In this document: in pieces, positions 1 through 36,873 of the stretch
How positions within the stretch are numbered: position 1 is the stretch's first letter
Layout of the letters: each line of letters begins with the position of its first letter
DNA from: Hormiphora californensis
Taxonomy: Eukaryota; Ctenophora; Tentaculata; Cydippida; Pleurobrachiidae
NCBI GenBank assembly: GCA_020137815.1
Contig: CM035357.1
Location: 6,996,553 to 7,060,552 of the forward strand
Direction: 5' to 3'
DNA: 64,000 nt
Made by a program: the position numbers and the translations under genes
Notes under the pieces: model-generated
Database searches by the model: none
The model's input: the letters and a program-made list of their open reading frames with translations, nothing else
What the model was told of the DNA's origin: nothing

Positions 1-6
1 CCCTCC

Positions 7-36
7 AGGCCCCTTATATTATATTATAAGGGGCCT
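7..36. repeat. Short palindrome near the window edge
   Basis: A 30-bp inverted repeat with 12-bp arms (AGGCCCCTTATA and its complement) around an AT-rich centre. The rest of 37-300 shows no gene and is probably promoter/5' UTR of the ABC gene. I see no motif in it that I can name. Confidence 0.5.
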
Positions 37-300
37 GCAACGTATGCCAACATTTTATTTGTTGTCTGATCGCAAGAACCTGTTTTAAAACTCAGCAGTG
101 CACTCAGGATCTGTGACTCTAGAGAGTTTTTAGGCAGAGGCTAGGCCCTAGCCGCTAGGGACGTCGAGAGTGATCCGTAAAAAGGTCAAAAGACGCCCAC
201 AACATCTAAGAGGAAGTCCTGCTAAGAAGTGCTATTCATCATCAATATTTGCTTTCATTAAGTTTTGCTAAAATAAGGTTTTCCATATCTGTAGAGAGGT

Positions 301-24985
<24,685 letters not shown>

Positions 24986-25653
24986 ACTGTTTTAGCTCTA
25001 TTATTAGAAATGAAATTAAACTTGTAGGGTAGAGGGTCTCGGGGGGATATCTCTTCTCCTTGTCCATTTATTCTACAAATGCAATATCAAAATATATCCT
25101 TGTCTATGCTAAATTAGCAGCTTTATCAAACTGTATACAGAGACACTTAGTATTAGTTTTGGATTTTCTAATTTCGTGAATTATTATTGACGTGTTCCCA
25201 ACGATTTATGCTAATTTCAGAAGTAATACACGAGTAGTTAATAAGACAGCAAGATTTTATTTTTGTGTATTGAATTGAGCTATGCAATTGTATGTATTTG
25301 TATTATCTTTCCTAGCAGTAGACTCGCTTGTTTGCAACTTTGTTTGCCCAAACCCATGCACACACACACTTGGAGCGAGAGAAAAAGTCTCCAGTACTTC
25401 TCCAAACCTTCCAAGAGGGAGATTAACCCCAACCCCACTTCTTCCCCTTTACAATTTGTTAGTTTCTCAAGACACCTGATTTCCAAACTTTCCTCCCGTC
25501 CTCCACGAAGTCATCACGTAACTTTGCACGGAAAGATCTAAAATAACTAGGGGATTAGAGAGAGATAGAGCTTGTTAAAAGTCTCAACCCTCCCTCTCAC
25601 GTCTGCAGCACACCATTTCCTCCTTTAACTCTCCAGTTGATCTTGTTTGTGTG

Positions 25654-28600
25654 ATGTGTTATCGTCATCCCACCATCAAACCACCACTCCTTCTTCTTCT
25701 GGTTCTGCTCCTCGGGGCTCCATGGGGCTGTCAGGGCGCGGAGGAGAAAACAGTGAAATATCAGCTGGCCACGGAATCAGTTACCATCTCAAAGGCACCA
25801 TCTGATCTGAGCGATCTGAAGGATGAGACTCTCAAACTGATACAAATTGACAATAGTGCGGCGTATGGAACTAGTAACCCCGATTATGGTATCCTAGCAG
25901 TCACCATGAAATCCTCCTACAATACCACACGGAAACGCCGCTCTACTACCACTACTGACCTGTTCACTGAGCTAACTCTTGTTAATTCAGACCTGAAACC
26001 AGTGGCAAAACTAGCATCTGACGTTGCTGCTGAAACCAAATCATTTGGCTGTCCCTCCTCCAACAGCAGCACAGTCTCTGCAGCGAGTAGTAGTTACGTG
26101 TTCTTGGCCTACCTCGCATCTTCCTTCTCATCCACTGTAGAGCTGACTGTTAACCTGGACTTTACCGAGATTGGTATGGGCAACATGATCACCAGCGAGC
26201 TGGATGATAGTCAGAGGGAGGTGCTTCACATGTTTGAGGTGACACCGGATCACGTGTCGTATAGGAAGAGCATTGAGGTGGTTGTGGAGAGTGGAAATGA
26301 TATCAACGGCACCCTGTACGTCTCACCATCCTGTCACGCGGCCAGCAGTGATGTTTTTGAGGGTGAGGAACGGTCCAAGTTGACCTTTTCAAGACAAGGA
26401 CGGTTCTCCCTCCATGAGACTTCCTTTCCCAAGATCAAATCTCAAAGGTAGGATGACGGCGCGGTAGAGATATGTGTAGAAGGAATTACAATGCCAATAC
26501 CCCACATCATCATGATGATGACTGTTGTCTTGTTCGACCCTTGTCAGAACCTGAACATAACAAGGGGGAAGTTTCGCGAGATCTTGGCCTATCTGACCCA
26601 ACCCGTTTTGATTTTCAAAATGCAACCAGATAGGGGACACCATACATTTGGTATACATCTAACCAGTACCTCCCCCTTCTAGGTACTACGTGAGGGTGGC
26701 TCTAATGGATGGCCATGGATCTAAAGTTGCTAAAAATGTGACAGTATCGATCCAGCAAGGATACGACTACACTATATTCGTGCCCCTTTCTCTCTACTGT
26801 CTGGTATGCCTGTTCTTTGCCTCCATGATAACCTGGGGCTTCTTCCGTATCTTCTCTTACCACTGCGAGCTGCCCTGCTACACTAGCTGGAGGAAAACAT
26901 GCATGGGGTAAGTAGAATATGGTGGTCCGCCGGATGTCATGATGATGACACTATTTGAATGTCTGGGGGCTGAAGACAAAATAATGGACTAAACTGAGGG
27001 GGCTGGGGTTAAGCTAGAATTATAGAAGGGACGGGGGCTGAAGAAGAAAAAGAATATGGTGGTCAGTCCCAGGTCCGGGTACCCCTATGCTATATGGTCA
27101 AGGGTGGAACATTGTTATTGTCTACTGTCTAGTCGGTTCTAGACTGCAATGTTTACTACTTCTCCACCCTATATTCCTTCATCCTTGTCTCGGTAGACCC
27201 CCCTATCTTTGCTTGTTCCACCAGCTGAGAGGCTGACACATGATGCTCCACACCCCTCAATTTACAAACACTGTGCACAGAGTGTGTAGTATCTTCTCTC
27301 TCCCCCCTCTCTCTCCCTCTCTCTCTCTCTATCTATCTCTCTCTCTCTCTCTCCCCTCTCTCTCACTGATCTCTCCCCAAACTCACAAACCCCTTGTTCA
27401 GATGGTTAATCAGGGGGAACAAGGGCTACGCCTATTGGACCCTGGTGGTTGGCGTCATGATACTGCTGGGGGAGGTAGCAACGGTTGCCAAGGCCTATGA
27501 CAAGATGACCTCAGAGGGAGACCGGGACCAGTGCTACTACAACGAGAAGTGCTACAGGGTGGTGGATTGGATGGATTTCCCGGCTAACTCAGGTACTTAC
27601 ATGTCAACTCCTATAGGACCTATTATAATAGGACCACCTTTATCTGTGCCACCCTGAAATCCCCCCCCCCCCTTAGAATATCAACATGAACATGCTGAAA
27701 ATTCTGTTAAAAAGTGATACTGATATGAGCCATATCATGAGCCAAACAACACATTCTTCCCACGTGCAGTGACGGCTAACCTGGCGTATCTTCTACATGG
27801 AATAATGGCACTTATCATGATATCACTTATGGAGAGCAAATGTGGGGAGAACAATCATATTCACGAGCATGCCTTCTCCCTGGCTTACTCCCTGGGTACT
27901 GCACATGTTATGCAGGTACAATAAACACACTAAACTATCTGGTAGATAATCATTTAATGGGATGATTAATTACACTGGATGATTAGGTTCCCAACCCCTA
28001 CCCCAACCCAATATATTGCAGGCACTGGTAGCTGGAGTATACTCGTTTTGTCCCAACCACCTGGCACAAACCTACGATCTCACCTTCATCTACATTATTG
28101 TGGGTCTCTACGTTGCTTGCCTCTTCGACAGGTAAAACATGACACTTGTAACTGTAAAACTCCTTTCCGAGTTTTCGACCCAAAGCACTCGAGTGCACTC
28201 TGGACTGAATAGTTTCCCCGTTTGTTAGAAAACTTTGTTATTATAAACCTATTATTATCCCCCCCCCCTCTAGTTCAACTCCTATTCCTAACCTGCAGGG
28301 GTTCCATAAACTATGTGAAGGATCAGAAAATGAGTCGATTCTGTAGCATCCCAACGAAACCTGTCCGTGCTAGCAAGTTCTATGCCTTCCTGGTTGGACC
28401 CATGCTCATTCTGCAATACACCGAGGTAATTACTATATACAGTTTCGAGTTTACTATATTGTTAGGCTATATTGCCTGATCTGAATTTATATCCGGTACC
28501 AATTTACCCATTATCTAGTCGGGGGGGGGGGGGGGGGGGAGTAGTGCATGACATTTGAGATCATTTTGCCAAACACCTCGGATTAGTTTTTTTCAGGAAC

Positions 28601-30311
28601 ATCTCTTTAACAACGTCCATCTTCTTTCAGACAGCCTTTACCTCGGAAGGGTGGCCCAGTGGTTATGCCAAGACCATCTTTTATGCTGTATTCTTTGTGT
28701 GGTTGGCAACTGTTCACGCCTGGATCGCATTCAAAGCAGAGCTCTTCCCCATGGACTTCTACAGGTGATTTACTTGTTGTGCTACTCGACATATATGCTG
28801 CACAGTTTTAACTCCAATTAATAATTCATGGCTGTTGTCGCTATACTATAGGCTATAGCAACCTTATCAAGGTGGGGGCACTCTAAACAGTTTTCCAATT
28901 CAGATTGTTGACACCCAGTTTTCCAATTCAGATGGTTGACACCTAGTTTTCCAATTCAGATGGTTGACACCCAGTTTTCCAATTCAGATGGTTGACAGAC
29001 GGGAGGTGTGATCCAGATCACCCGGAATTCTGCAACTGGTGGGATTGCTACAGTTACAAGATGAAGCGGGACAGTGGTTACGGATGGAAGATGCTCCTTT
29101 TTGTCATTCACACCCTCACCTCCATCGCATTTGCTGCATATGAAGGTACGTGAAATGAACAATCAATCAATCAGGGTCGAGTATTTGAGTGATAAATTTC
29201 TGACAAAAATATCACCCAGGTTTCTTCTGTGACGACTGCAATTTCTCCTACTTCTTCCTTGGATGGCTACTATCTGGTCTCATCTTCACCCTTCTCTTTG
29301 CTCTCTTCGACCAGATCGGATTGGAGAACAAGTTTGCACACAGCACCTGGCACACTAACTTCACATGGGTAAGTGCAGTTTGTTGTGTCAAGACGAGGTA
29401 TTGCTGTGAGATCTCGCCTTGTTATGTTCTAATCCTCCTTCACAAAGGGGGCCGTGAGAGAGGGTCGAACAAGGCAAACTCGCTCTACAACTTGAAATCT
29501 CCATGTTGTTTATTATTATTGGTAACTAAATTGAATTGCTTCCTATTTTACCTCACCATGACACCTCTTTCTACAGATTCGAATTATCTACTCGGTCACG
29601 GTGATAGGAGCTTGGTCAGCAGCCATCTGGGTCTACCGAGATTACGACCTGTCCAACCCTCTCCGCCCTCCCCAACAATCCCGGACCTACAACGACGAGT
29701 GCATTTTCTTCGACTACTATGATGGCCAGGACATGTTCAACTTGTTGACCTCCTTCGCCATGCTGGGTACCACCTACCTTGTAATATACCTCAACTACCC
29801 CTGTGTAGAGTGTGTGGCGGCCCACTATGGGTTGGAATACACCGGGAGGAGGTTTAGCATGACCATGTCTGAGGCAGCTAGTAAGGACGGGAAGGTGAGT
29901 GGGTGTGGGCACGGTGGGTGTGGAGCAACCTGTTCCCACAGCAGCGGCGGAGCAGTGGGTCACGGGGGAAAGAGCTTGAATTGTGGATGCAGTGGTAGTT
30001 GTGGGTGTGCCAAGAAATCATGCGGCTGCTCCATCAAATCAATCTGTGATTGTAAACAGCGGGAGGCGAGTAAGAGGGGCTCCTGTAAGGGTGGATGTCC
30101 ACATGGTGGTGGATCGTTGAAACGTGGAGATCCACATCGCCATACCAAGGATAGCATGATGACGGAGATGAGCGATGATATTAGTTACCTCAATGTGACG
30201 GATGATGTCGGTCCTGATCCCCAGATTGTCTTTAAGGACGGGGACCACAGCAAGTACCCCGCTGTGGTGGTTAAAGATCATGGGAAGGGAAAGCCGGGGT
30301 ACTTGTACTAG
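25654..30311 (+). CDS. SIDT-like: SID-1-like transmembrane protein (CREST superfamily), complete, 10 exons
   Basis: SID-1/SIDT proteins are multi-pass membrane proteins that help move double-stranded RNA and cholesterol/lipids. Exons: 25654-26447, 26683-26907, 27402-27592, 27770-27915, 28022-28131, 28299-28425, 28631-28764, 29006-29145, 29220-29368, 29577-30311; phases agree, 916 residues. Residues 1-30 are a signal peptide (LLLLLVLLLGAPWGC), followed by an extracellular beta-rich part with N-glycosylation sites and a KRRS site. The family match is clear at CYYNEKCYRV, SLAYSLGTAHVMQ, FCPNHLAQTYDLTFIY and ECIFFDYYDGQDMFN...SFAML. Catalytic residues are mostly replaced (see findings): SxxxH before CPN is AxxxS and the HDxWH motif is QDMFN. 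The last ~145 residues are a Cys/Gly/His-rich cytosolic tail unlike usual SIDT C-termini. The exon 8 acceptor is at 29005, set by frame. Confidence 0.88.
28880..28998. repeat. 28-29-bp tandem repeat just before a SID-1 exon
   Basis: Four copies of a unit containing AGTTTTCCAATTCAGATGGT and TGACACC end 8 bp before the exon at 29006. The repeat supplies the pyrimidine tract and a decoy acceptor (GACAG at 28998), which would shift the frame to a stop. Confidence 0.8.
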
Positions 30312-30837
30312 GAGGGATGATGTCCTATATCATGATATACAAGGGACACGCTACAATAACACACAGAGTGATATACAGAAAGTCTCTCTCTGTTAGAGAC
30401 ATGCTCACTTGTCGAGAGACTGAGTTGTCGAGAGACTGAGTTGCAGAAGGTCGGGGCCACCCAATATTCTATAACCCCCGACAATTATATGAACGTAGAT
30501 TAAAGGGTAAATTAATGTTTTATCTTTTTTTAAACTTTGTGTAGCTGTACATAGATTGTACATAGCATGTTAGAGAATCTGTTGAAGGAGATACTGTTTG
30601 GTAGATTATTATTTAGTCCCATTTTGCCTTGTAAAATTCTTAAGTTCAGCTGATAGCAGCGTACGGTTGTTTTTTGACCTACGGCCAGTTTTACTATTTA
30701 TGATTTTGATTTAGGTTTTAGTTCAACTAATAGTTGCGAAAGAAAACCAATCCAGATTCCAGTTAACTTGTAGATGTTACATTTTAGTTGTGCGAATTAA
30801 TTAATGTGCCGTTACTTTTCATTTATTACTTCAACAA

Positions 30838-30843
30838 AATAAA
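30838..30843 (+). terminator. Polyadenylation signal AATAAA of the SID-1-like gene
   Basis: The first canonical AATAAA after the stop at 30311, followed by a GT-rich stretch (TTGTGTGTCG). This gives a 3' UTR of about 550 bp. Confidence 0.6.
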
Positions 30844-31847
30844 CCTTGTGTGTCGTTAACTTCTAGTGTGGCAAAAAAACTCTAAAAGTGTTAGCAATAC
30901 TGATTACTTTGGGGACAGCTTGCGTAATAGCATGGCAAGGGACAGCTCACAGCGAGATGATGTTTGGATCTAAAATCAGCAATGTTTCATGTTTGACACT
31001 TTCCCGCCGTTGTTGAACACATGCCCGCGCGCACTGAACGCGCACCCACTTTCCACACATCGTCTCTTCCGCCGCGTACAAACACTCAATGAATGACAAG
31101 TGTGACACTGTGTGACAAGGACCCGTACTGCAGCAGCAGCCACTCTTATCAGGTGTGACCTGTCTCCTGAGGTTCGAATTTGGCGTCGGAGACATTAGGG
31201 TTAAAACTAAAAACTTGGATTATGACCTGTTTTTTTTTCTAGCTTCACTTGTTGAGTACAAAGCTACCAGCTGCAATGGCCTCATTTGAAGAACTTAAAA
31301 CGGGGGAATATGAGGCAGGATGGACTAAAGATGAACCAATATTTAAGAACATAATATTCCAGTGTGTATGTTCGCAAAAGGCAAGCTTCCCCTCGTCCGA
31401 CCCGAAGTTGGAATCATATGGGTTTAGTTTGTCGAACCGGCAAGTTGCTAACATTTTCAAATCTTCACTACTTCTCAAATGATCCCATACTTTCAGTCTA
31501 ATCCCAAAATCCTATTAAAAATAGAGACAAAAATAACTGCATTATGTTTCATAATGCTATGTTTCCCCGCCAACCTCTATTTTCATAACTATCTAAATCT
31601 AATGTGAAGGCGGGCCAGACATTTCTCAGCATTTATCAATCACTCAAACCGTATGGAACTTGTTCTTGTGTTTTAGTAGCACTAAATTGCGTGCCACAAT
31701 GCGCGGCTCACATTTCCTGAAAACGTGCCATTGAAGTATTTTATGAAGGAGCAACACCGTTGTCCCTCGCAACTGAGCGTGTTACAGCCAGTTTTGTGAC
31801 CGTGACACCTCACTAGTATGTAAACTTGTCGAATTCTAAACCCCTAT

Positions 31848-31905
31848 GCCTTTTTACAAAAGGCATCCGGGTGAATGCCTTCGGCATTCACCCGGGCGGG
31901 GAAAT
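31848..31905. repeat. Two-hairpin module (copy 2, inverted)
   Basis: ATGCCTTTTTAC/AAAAGGCAT followed by CCGGGTGAATGCC/GGCATTCACCCGG: the reverse complement of 13395-13470 with a shortened loop. Confidence 0.7.
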
Positions 31906-32395
31906 AACGGCACCAAACTGTGAAATGCCCTTGCATTAGTGCGAGTAGAATAAAATCAATTTTCTATCTAAAGGCCGAGTTTATAGCAAGAAAGGACTAT
32001 TTTACAACGAATTCTCTGGTTAGTATGGTAACCAACTCCGTTGTCATGGTAAATCAATCGAACTCTATCGAGTTCTATCGCCAGCAACTGGATGAAAATT
32101 TATCCATTTCATTATGCACAATGCACAGGCTTTGGTTACGAAGTTACCCCTTGCCAGCGTGTGCACGCGAAGGTCGCCCGGCGACAGAGTGTGAGGTGTC
32201 TTCGATACCAAGCACAGGTTTGTGTAACAAAAAGGGGCGTTTTTATAGCTTATTGTAATTTTCATTACTTTCACAAAGGCTCAAAGTTTGAATATCAAAT
32301 TTGCCAAAATTGTGCAGGGGCCACCCCAAAATTAATCTCTAAGTAATTAATTAATTAATTTTGACTATTCCCACTTTCTGTAGATTATATTATAT

Positions 32396-33075
32396 GTTTT
32401 ATGCATGAAGAACATTCCTAGAAAGTTTCAAGTCGATATTTTAAGCAGAACGGAAAATATAATTTAGTGCATGGGCAAACAAAATGGTGCAAGGGCACAT
32501 GTTCAGGGGAAATTTGCACAAATTGTGCAGGGGCAAATTTTAATTAATTTGCCTATAATTAATTACCTAATTGATATATTAATCATACGGCTCTTCTAGT
32601 ACTCGTAGTTATGCTACTAGAACATGCATAGAAAGTTTCGTGTCAAAATATTAAACGGTGTGGACACAGTTCGATCATAAAATTGGTGCAAGGGCTGCCC
32701 TTGCACCATTTGCCCTTGCACATTGCCTGCCCTTGCACCAAATTCCATTTTTTGCACGGCTCTAACTAACTAATTAATTAATTTTGACTATTCCCACTTT
32801 TCGAACATCATCTTTTATGATTGAAGAACATTCCTACAAAGTTTCAAGTCGATATTTTAAGCAGAACGGAAAATAGAATTTGGTGCAAGGGCGCGGTGCA
32901 AGGGACATAACACGCAATGTGCAGGGGCACGGTGCCCTTGCACCGTTTTTAATTACCTATAATTAATTAATTAATTAAAAATTCAAAAATCCGCCAACGT
33001 CATGACACAAAGGAATACTACAAGAACATGCCTACAAAATTTCAAGTCGATATCTCAAACGGTGTGGCCACAATC
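32396..33075. repeat. Degenerate tandem repeat of about 200 bp, four units in A-B-A-B order
   Basis: Units begin GAACATTCCTA.AAAGTTTCAA (32409, 32827) or GAACATGC.TA.AAA.TTTC (32620, 33023), each followed by a GTGCAAGGGC/GTGCAGGGGC-rich segment and ATTAATTAATT. The alternation suggests doubling of a two-unit block. Confidence 0.7.
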
Positions 33076-33432
33076 GTTGACATGTTTTTTGCCCCCCCCC
33101 CCCCCCCCCCCAAAAAAAGACCTTTCTTTGTTCTTAATAGGGCCGGCATTTTTGGGTTTTTGTGCAGGGGCAAAAAATTTTTTTTCTTTTTTTCGTTTTT
33201 TGCTGTTTTCTTCGGGTCGGAGGTGCCTGCCGGCACCTAAATAGAACAATGCTCAGTCGACCGGTGGGCCATGTCACATCTCACCTACAGCACCCTCAAA
33301 CAAACACACAAATTGTACTCACCATATTTTCGATGTTTGTATTCATCAGCTAAATTAACCGAACTTTTCGAGGTTTCGAGGTTTCTTGGTTCTGGTTCAC
33401 CTGGAAACCTGTAATAGTTCAATGTTTAGATT

Positions 33433-33735
<303 letters not shown>

Positions 33736-34309
33736 ATTAGGGGGAGGGCCTCAAAAAGCCCTAAAATGGACATTTTTGACAACACAGACCAAACGCGGCA
33801 GCCGGCAAAATAACGCAATTAAAACTAGGTAAAATTTACTAGGTACCTTACTAAAGTCAACGGCAAACACAGTTGGCGTACGATACCATAAATATCAGTT
33901 CAGCACTGTATGGATCTCTCCTTTCCGCGCCCTACGTCAAGGCAGGGAGTACTAAACTAATGTATCGCTCTCACTTTTCTCAAAGGGGATAAAAGTGAGA
34001 GACATACTTTTACTAAAAAACCTTGTTAGAGGGGATCATATCAGTATTCCCTTGGGACCATATATCAGAGAGAAAGGAAGATTGAGATATTTTTTTGAAA
34101 CTGAGCAACGTCCTTGCTGGCTGCTCTTCGATATTATCGCACTGCACCGGTGTTATTGTCGGAAAAAATGGAGAAATAAAAAGTTCCATACATACGGGAT
34201 TTTGATTTTGGACCTTAACACTTCTCACCCATCAATGTAGTTGTTGTTGAAAATATGTAGCATGTTAATGTATGTACATGTACTAACTTACACCTGATTT
34301 GTAACAGTT

Positions 34310-34380
<71 letters not shown>

Positions 34381-35998
34381 TCTCCCAAACAAGTAATGCA
34401 CAGTAGCGTTTCAAAGGTGCCCCAAATGAATCTACTTATAGACTCACTTTGTTTGAGACATGCTCATACGATCTACGAAAAGACGCCAATTTGCTGTAAC
34501 AGTTAACCATATTTTCGTTTTCTCAGTGCAGTGCTAGGTGAAAGAGTAAGAGAGTGATGGAGAGATTAGTCAGAGGGCCAAGAGAATTTTTAGAAGAGAG
34601 GGGTGGAACGGGAGAACGAGAGAGAGCTGAGGAGATGAGACGAAGAAGGAAGAGGAATTGACCCGAGAGATATGTATTGAGAGGACAGAGGAGAGAGAAG
34701 ACGAAGAGAGAGAGAGGAGACGAGAAGAAGAATGAGAGGAGAGAGGAGAGAGGAGACGAAGAAGAGAGAAGAGAGGAAAGGATTGAGAGAAAAAGAAGGA
34801 GAGACAGAGAGAGAGAGAGAAAGAAGGGAGAGAAGGAGAGATGAGAAACGAGAGAGTGGAGAGACGAGAGAGAGACGAGAGAGAGGGTGAGGGGGGGAGA
34901 GAGAGAGAGAGATAGAGAGGAGAGAGATGACAGAGAGAGAGTGAGAAACATCTTCTTGAGAGGAGAGGAGAAGAAGACGAGAGAAGTATGGTCTGTGTAC
35001 GATGTGTAGAAGTACGGTGTGTCAAGTCCCAGCGTTAGACGACATATAAACTCGTAACGAGCATCGCTCTGTTCTACTTCAGTTGCGGTAAGATGATAGA
35101 GAGAGGGGAGGGAAACCAGCACCCCAGCAAAGGAAAAGACACAGTGTACAATTAATTGCCGCATGAAACAACGAAATTGGGTTTTGCCGGAATTCACGGC
35201 TGTATGAGGGACAACTTTAAACTGAGCACCTTTAATCAGGAAGCCGGATAGTAAGCTCCCCCGGTGTCTAATATAACTACTGTACGATATTTAGGAGACA
35301 CCCGAGACCATATTATCCGGCTTTCGGGTGGGTGGTGGGAGGGTGTTAAATCAAGTATATAAAAAAGTTACAAGAAATAGAGAGAAGGAGAGATGGAGAA
35401 GGTCCCCGAGAGAAGAGAGAGAGAAGGAGGGAGAAAGAGCAACCATTTCAAATCAGATATAATGTCAGGAATATCATCAACTGACACCGGCGGCAAGTGG
35501 CGGGAGTAGTCAGGTTTAATGGCGTTAGACGCTTTTTGTCCAAATCCAAGTACGTATGTAAATTTGCTTTTTAATTTAATATTTCGCAATAGCACCAGTG
35601 CAGTGCGGACTCTTAAAGAGTACTCTCTTAAAGGGGTACACCTAGCGTTTTTAAACTCGTGTTGCCCAACCCAATGATCATAATATTCAAGAGTTTGCAC
35701 TATTAATAGGACGTAAATAGCCAGGAAGCCTTTAACTCTGGCTTGTGACAATAAATACTTAATAGGGCGGAGGCCCATCAGGAAGCCCAGTAATGATGCC
35801 TTTGGGGTAATAAAATTCTTCTAATTTCTCTCACCTTCTTTTCTCTCTCTCTCCCCTTTTCTATCTTATTCTTTTCTCTTTGTCTCTCTTCGTCTCTCTC
35901 CCCCTTCTTTTCTTTTATCTCTCTATCTCATATGCTCTCTCTCTCAATCCCGCTTCATTCTCTCAATCCCTCACAATTAGAGGGAACGATGGAGAGGG

Positions 35999-36075
<77 letters not shown>

Positions 36076-36231
36076 TTGAGATCACTACACAGTGTCTGTG
36101 AAACCGGTGAGAAACCAAAGGGAGAGAGAGAGCCTCCCCCCCCCCCCCCCCCCCGCGCCGCGACGCAATTGGAGAGCACTAAAATTGTCCCCTTTCTGAG
36201 TTACGCCAACTGTGTTTGCCGTTGAGATTAG
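33736..36231. other. Intergenic, microsatellite-rich, no supported gene
   Basis: Contains (CT)n at 34314-34377, an imperfect GA-rich block at 34520-34990, mixed pyrimidine at 35830-35990, (GA)n at 35998-36071 and a C run near 36137. The longest open frames (up to 224 codons) lie in low-complexity sequence and are rejected. At 35630-35700 a TTAA-AGGGGTACACCTAGCG end of the foldback family seen at 5913 occurs once. Confidence 0.7.
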
Positions 36232-36730
36232 GTGCCTTACCAGCGCATACTACAACAAACTAACCGGTTGTGTAACTGGACTTGGATTCTACCAATCCTC
36301 AGCATATAATAGAGACCCTACTCTCGCTACTTATGCTCATTTTACAGGTATAGTCCTTGTTGTGAAACTGAAATCCTTAATCCATCTTTATCACTTATAT
36401 TGGCTTGTTAGTTACTAACCTCCCCCCCCCCTCTCGCAGTGGATGAAGGATGTCAAAATGGCAGCATTTCTAATCTACAGACTGCCATATCCCTTGGTGA
36501 TGCCATCACCTCTCTCTTACAACTCAGCCCGCTTCGCGGGCTTCGTTTTCGCGCGCTACGCGCGCGAGTTGTAAGGGTGACTGCGTCACCAACCATATCC
36601 CCTACGGACGTCAGTGGAGGGGTGGTGGTGGGCAGTGTGGTAACTGTAAAGTGCACCCAGGGATGGCAGTATACCGCAACGTGCAGCAGTGGGGGCAGCT
36701 TTCAACCCGCCCTACAATGTGTCTATGAAG
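36232..36730 (+). CDS. Sushi-like secreted protein module, partial, with an exonised mini-transposon
   Basis: Two exons, 36232-36347 (CLTSAYYNKLTGCVTGLGFY) and 36440-36730, joined in phase 1. They parallel exons 38639-38818 and 39034-39213 of the neighbour. The second exon ends in a sushi/CCP-like segment (GSVVTVKCTQGW...TATCSSGGSFQPALQC). It holds an in-frame insertion of 108 nt (36494-36601) absent from the paralogue. The 5' exons (signal peptide and first segment) are not visible. Its phase would let it splice on to 38456, so it may be the first module of one longer gene. Function unknown; a secreted or surface adhesion/complement-like role is only inferred. Confidence 0.65.
36494..36592. 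mobile_element. 99-bp MITE inside a coding exon, with 9-bp target duplication
   Basis: Ends TTGGTGATGCCATCACC and complement of TTGGTGACGCAGTCACC form 17-bp inverted repeats. They are flanked by the direct repeat CCATATCCC (36485-36493 and 36593-36601). The centre folds into a cloverleaf-like shape: an outer stem CTTACAACTC/GAGTTGTAAG enclosing AGCCCGC-TTCG-GCGGGCT-type and CGCGCG-CTA-CGCGCG hairpins. Element plus duplication is 108 nt, a multiple of three, with no stop in the host frame. Confidence 0.9.
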
Positions 36731-36752
36731 GTAACATGAACGTGCAATTAAT

Positions 36753-36873
36753 AGTCGGACCCCGATTTACCGGGATACTCAGGGGAAAGGGATTTGCCCG
36801 GTATATCGGGGTCAAATACTGTTAATTTCCTAATTCGGGGAAGTTCATCCTCCCGGTAAATCGGGGTCCGACC
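36753..36873. mobile_element. MITE, CAGTCGGACCCC family
   Basis: AGTCGGACCCCGATTTACCG at the left and CGGTAAATCGGGGTCCGAC at the right are inverted copies next to TA dinucleotides. Same family as 993-1090. It lies 22 bp after the donor of the sushi-like exon. Confidence 0.75.

Larger units (their letters stand above)
31370..33240. mobile_element. 1.87-kb insertion at a TA site
   Basis: Defined by comparison with the empty copy at about 41790 (CCAGTGTGTA-TAGAACAATG). The junctions share TA. Inside are the inverted two-hairpin module (31848-31905), repeats of about 200 bp, C and T runs, and CCGACCCGAAG near each end in opposite orientation. No transposase is seen. Confidence 0.65.

Noticed and set aside
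28998-29005. Acceptor GACAG at 28998 for SID-1 exon 8
   Set aside because: It would give an in-frame TGA within four codons; the AG at 29005 restores the family sequence CDPDHPEFCNWWDCY.
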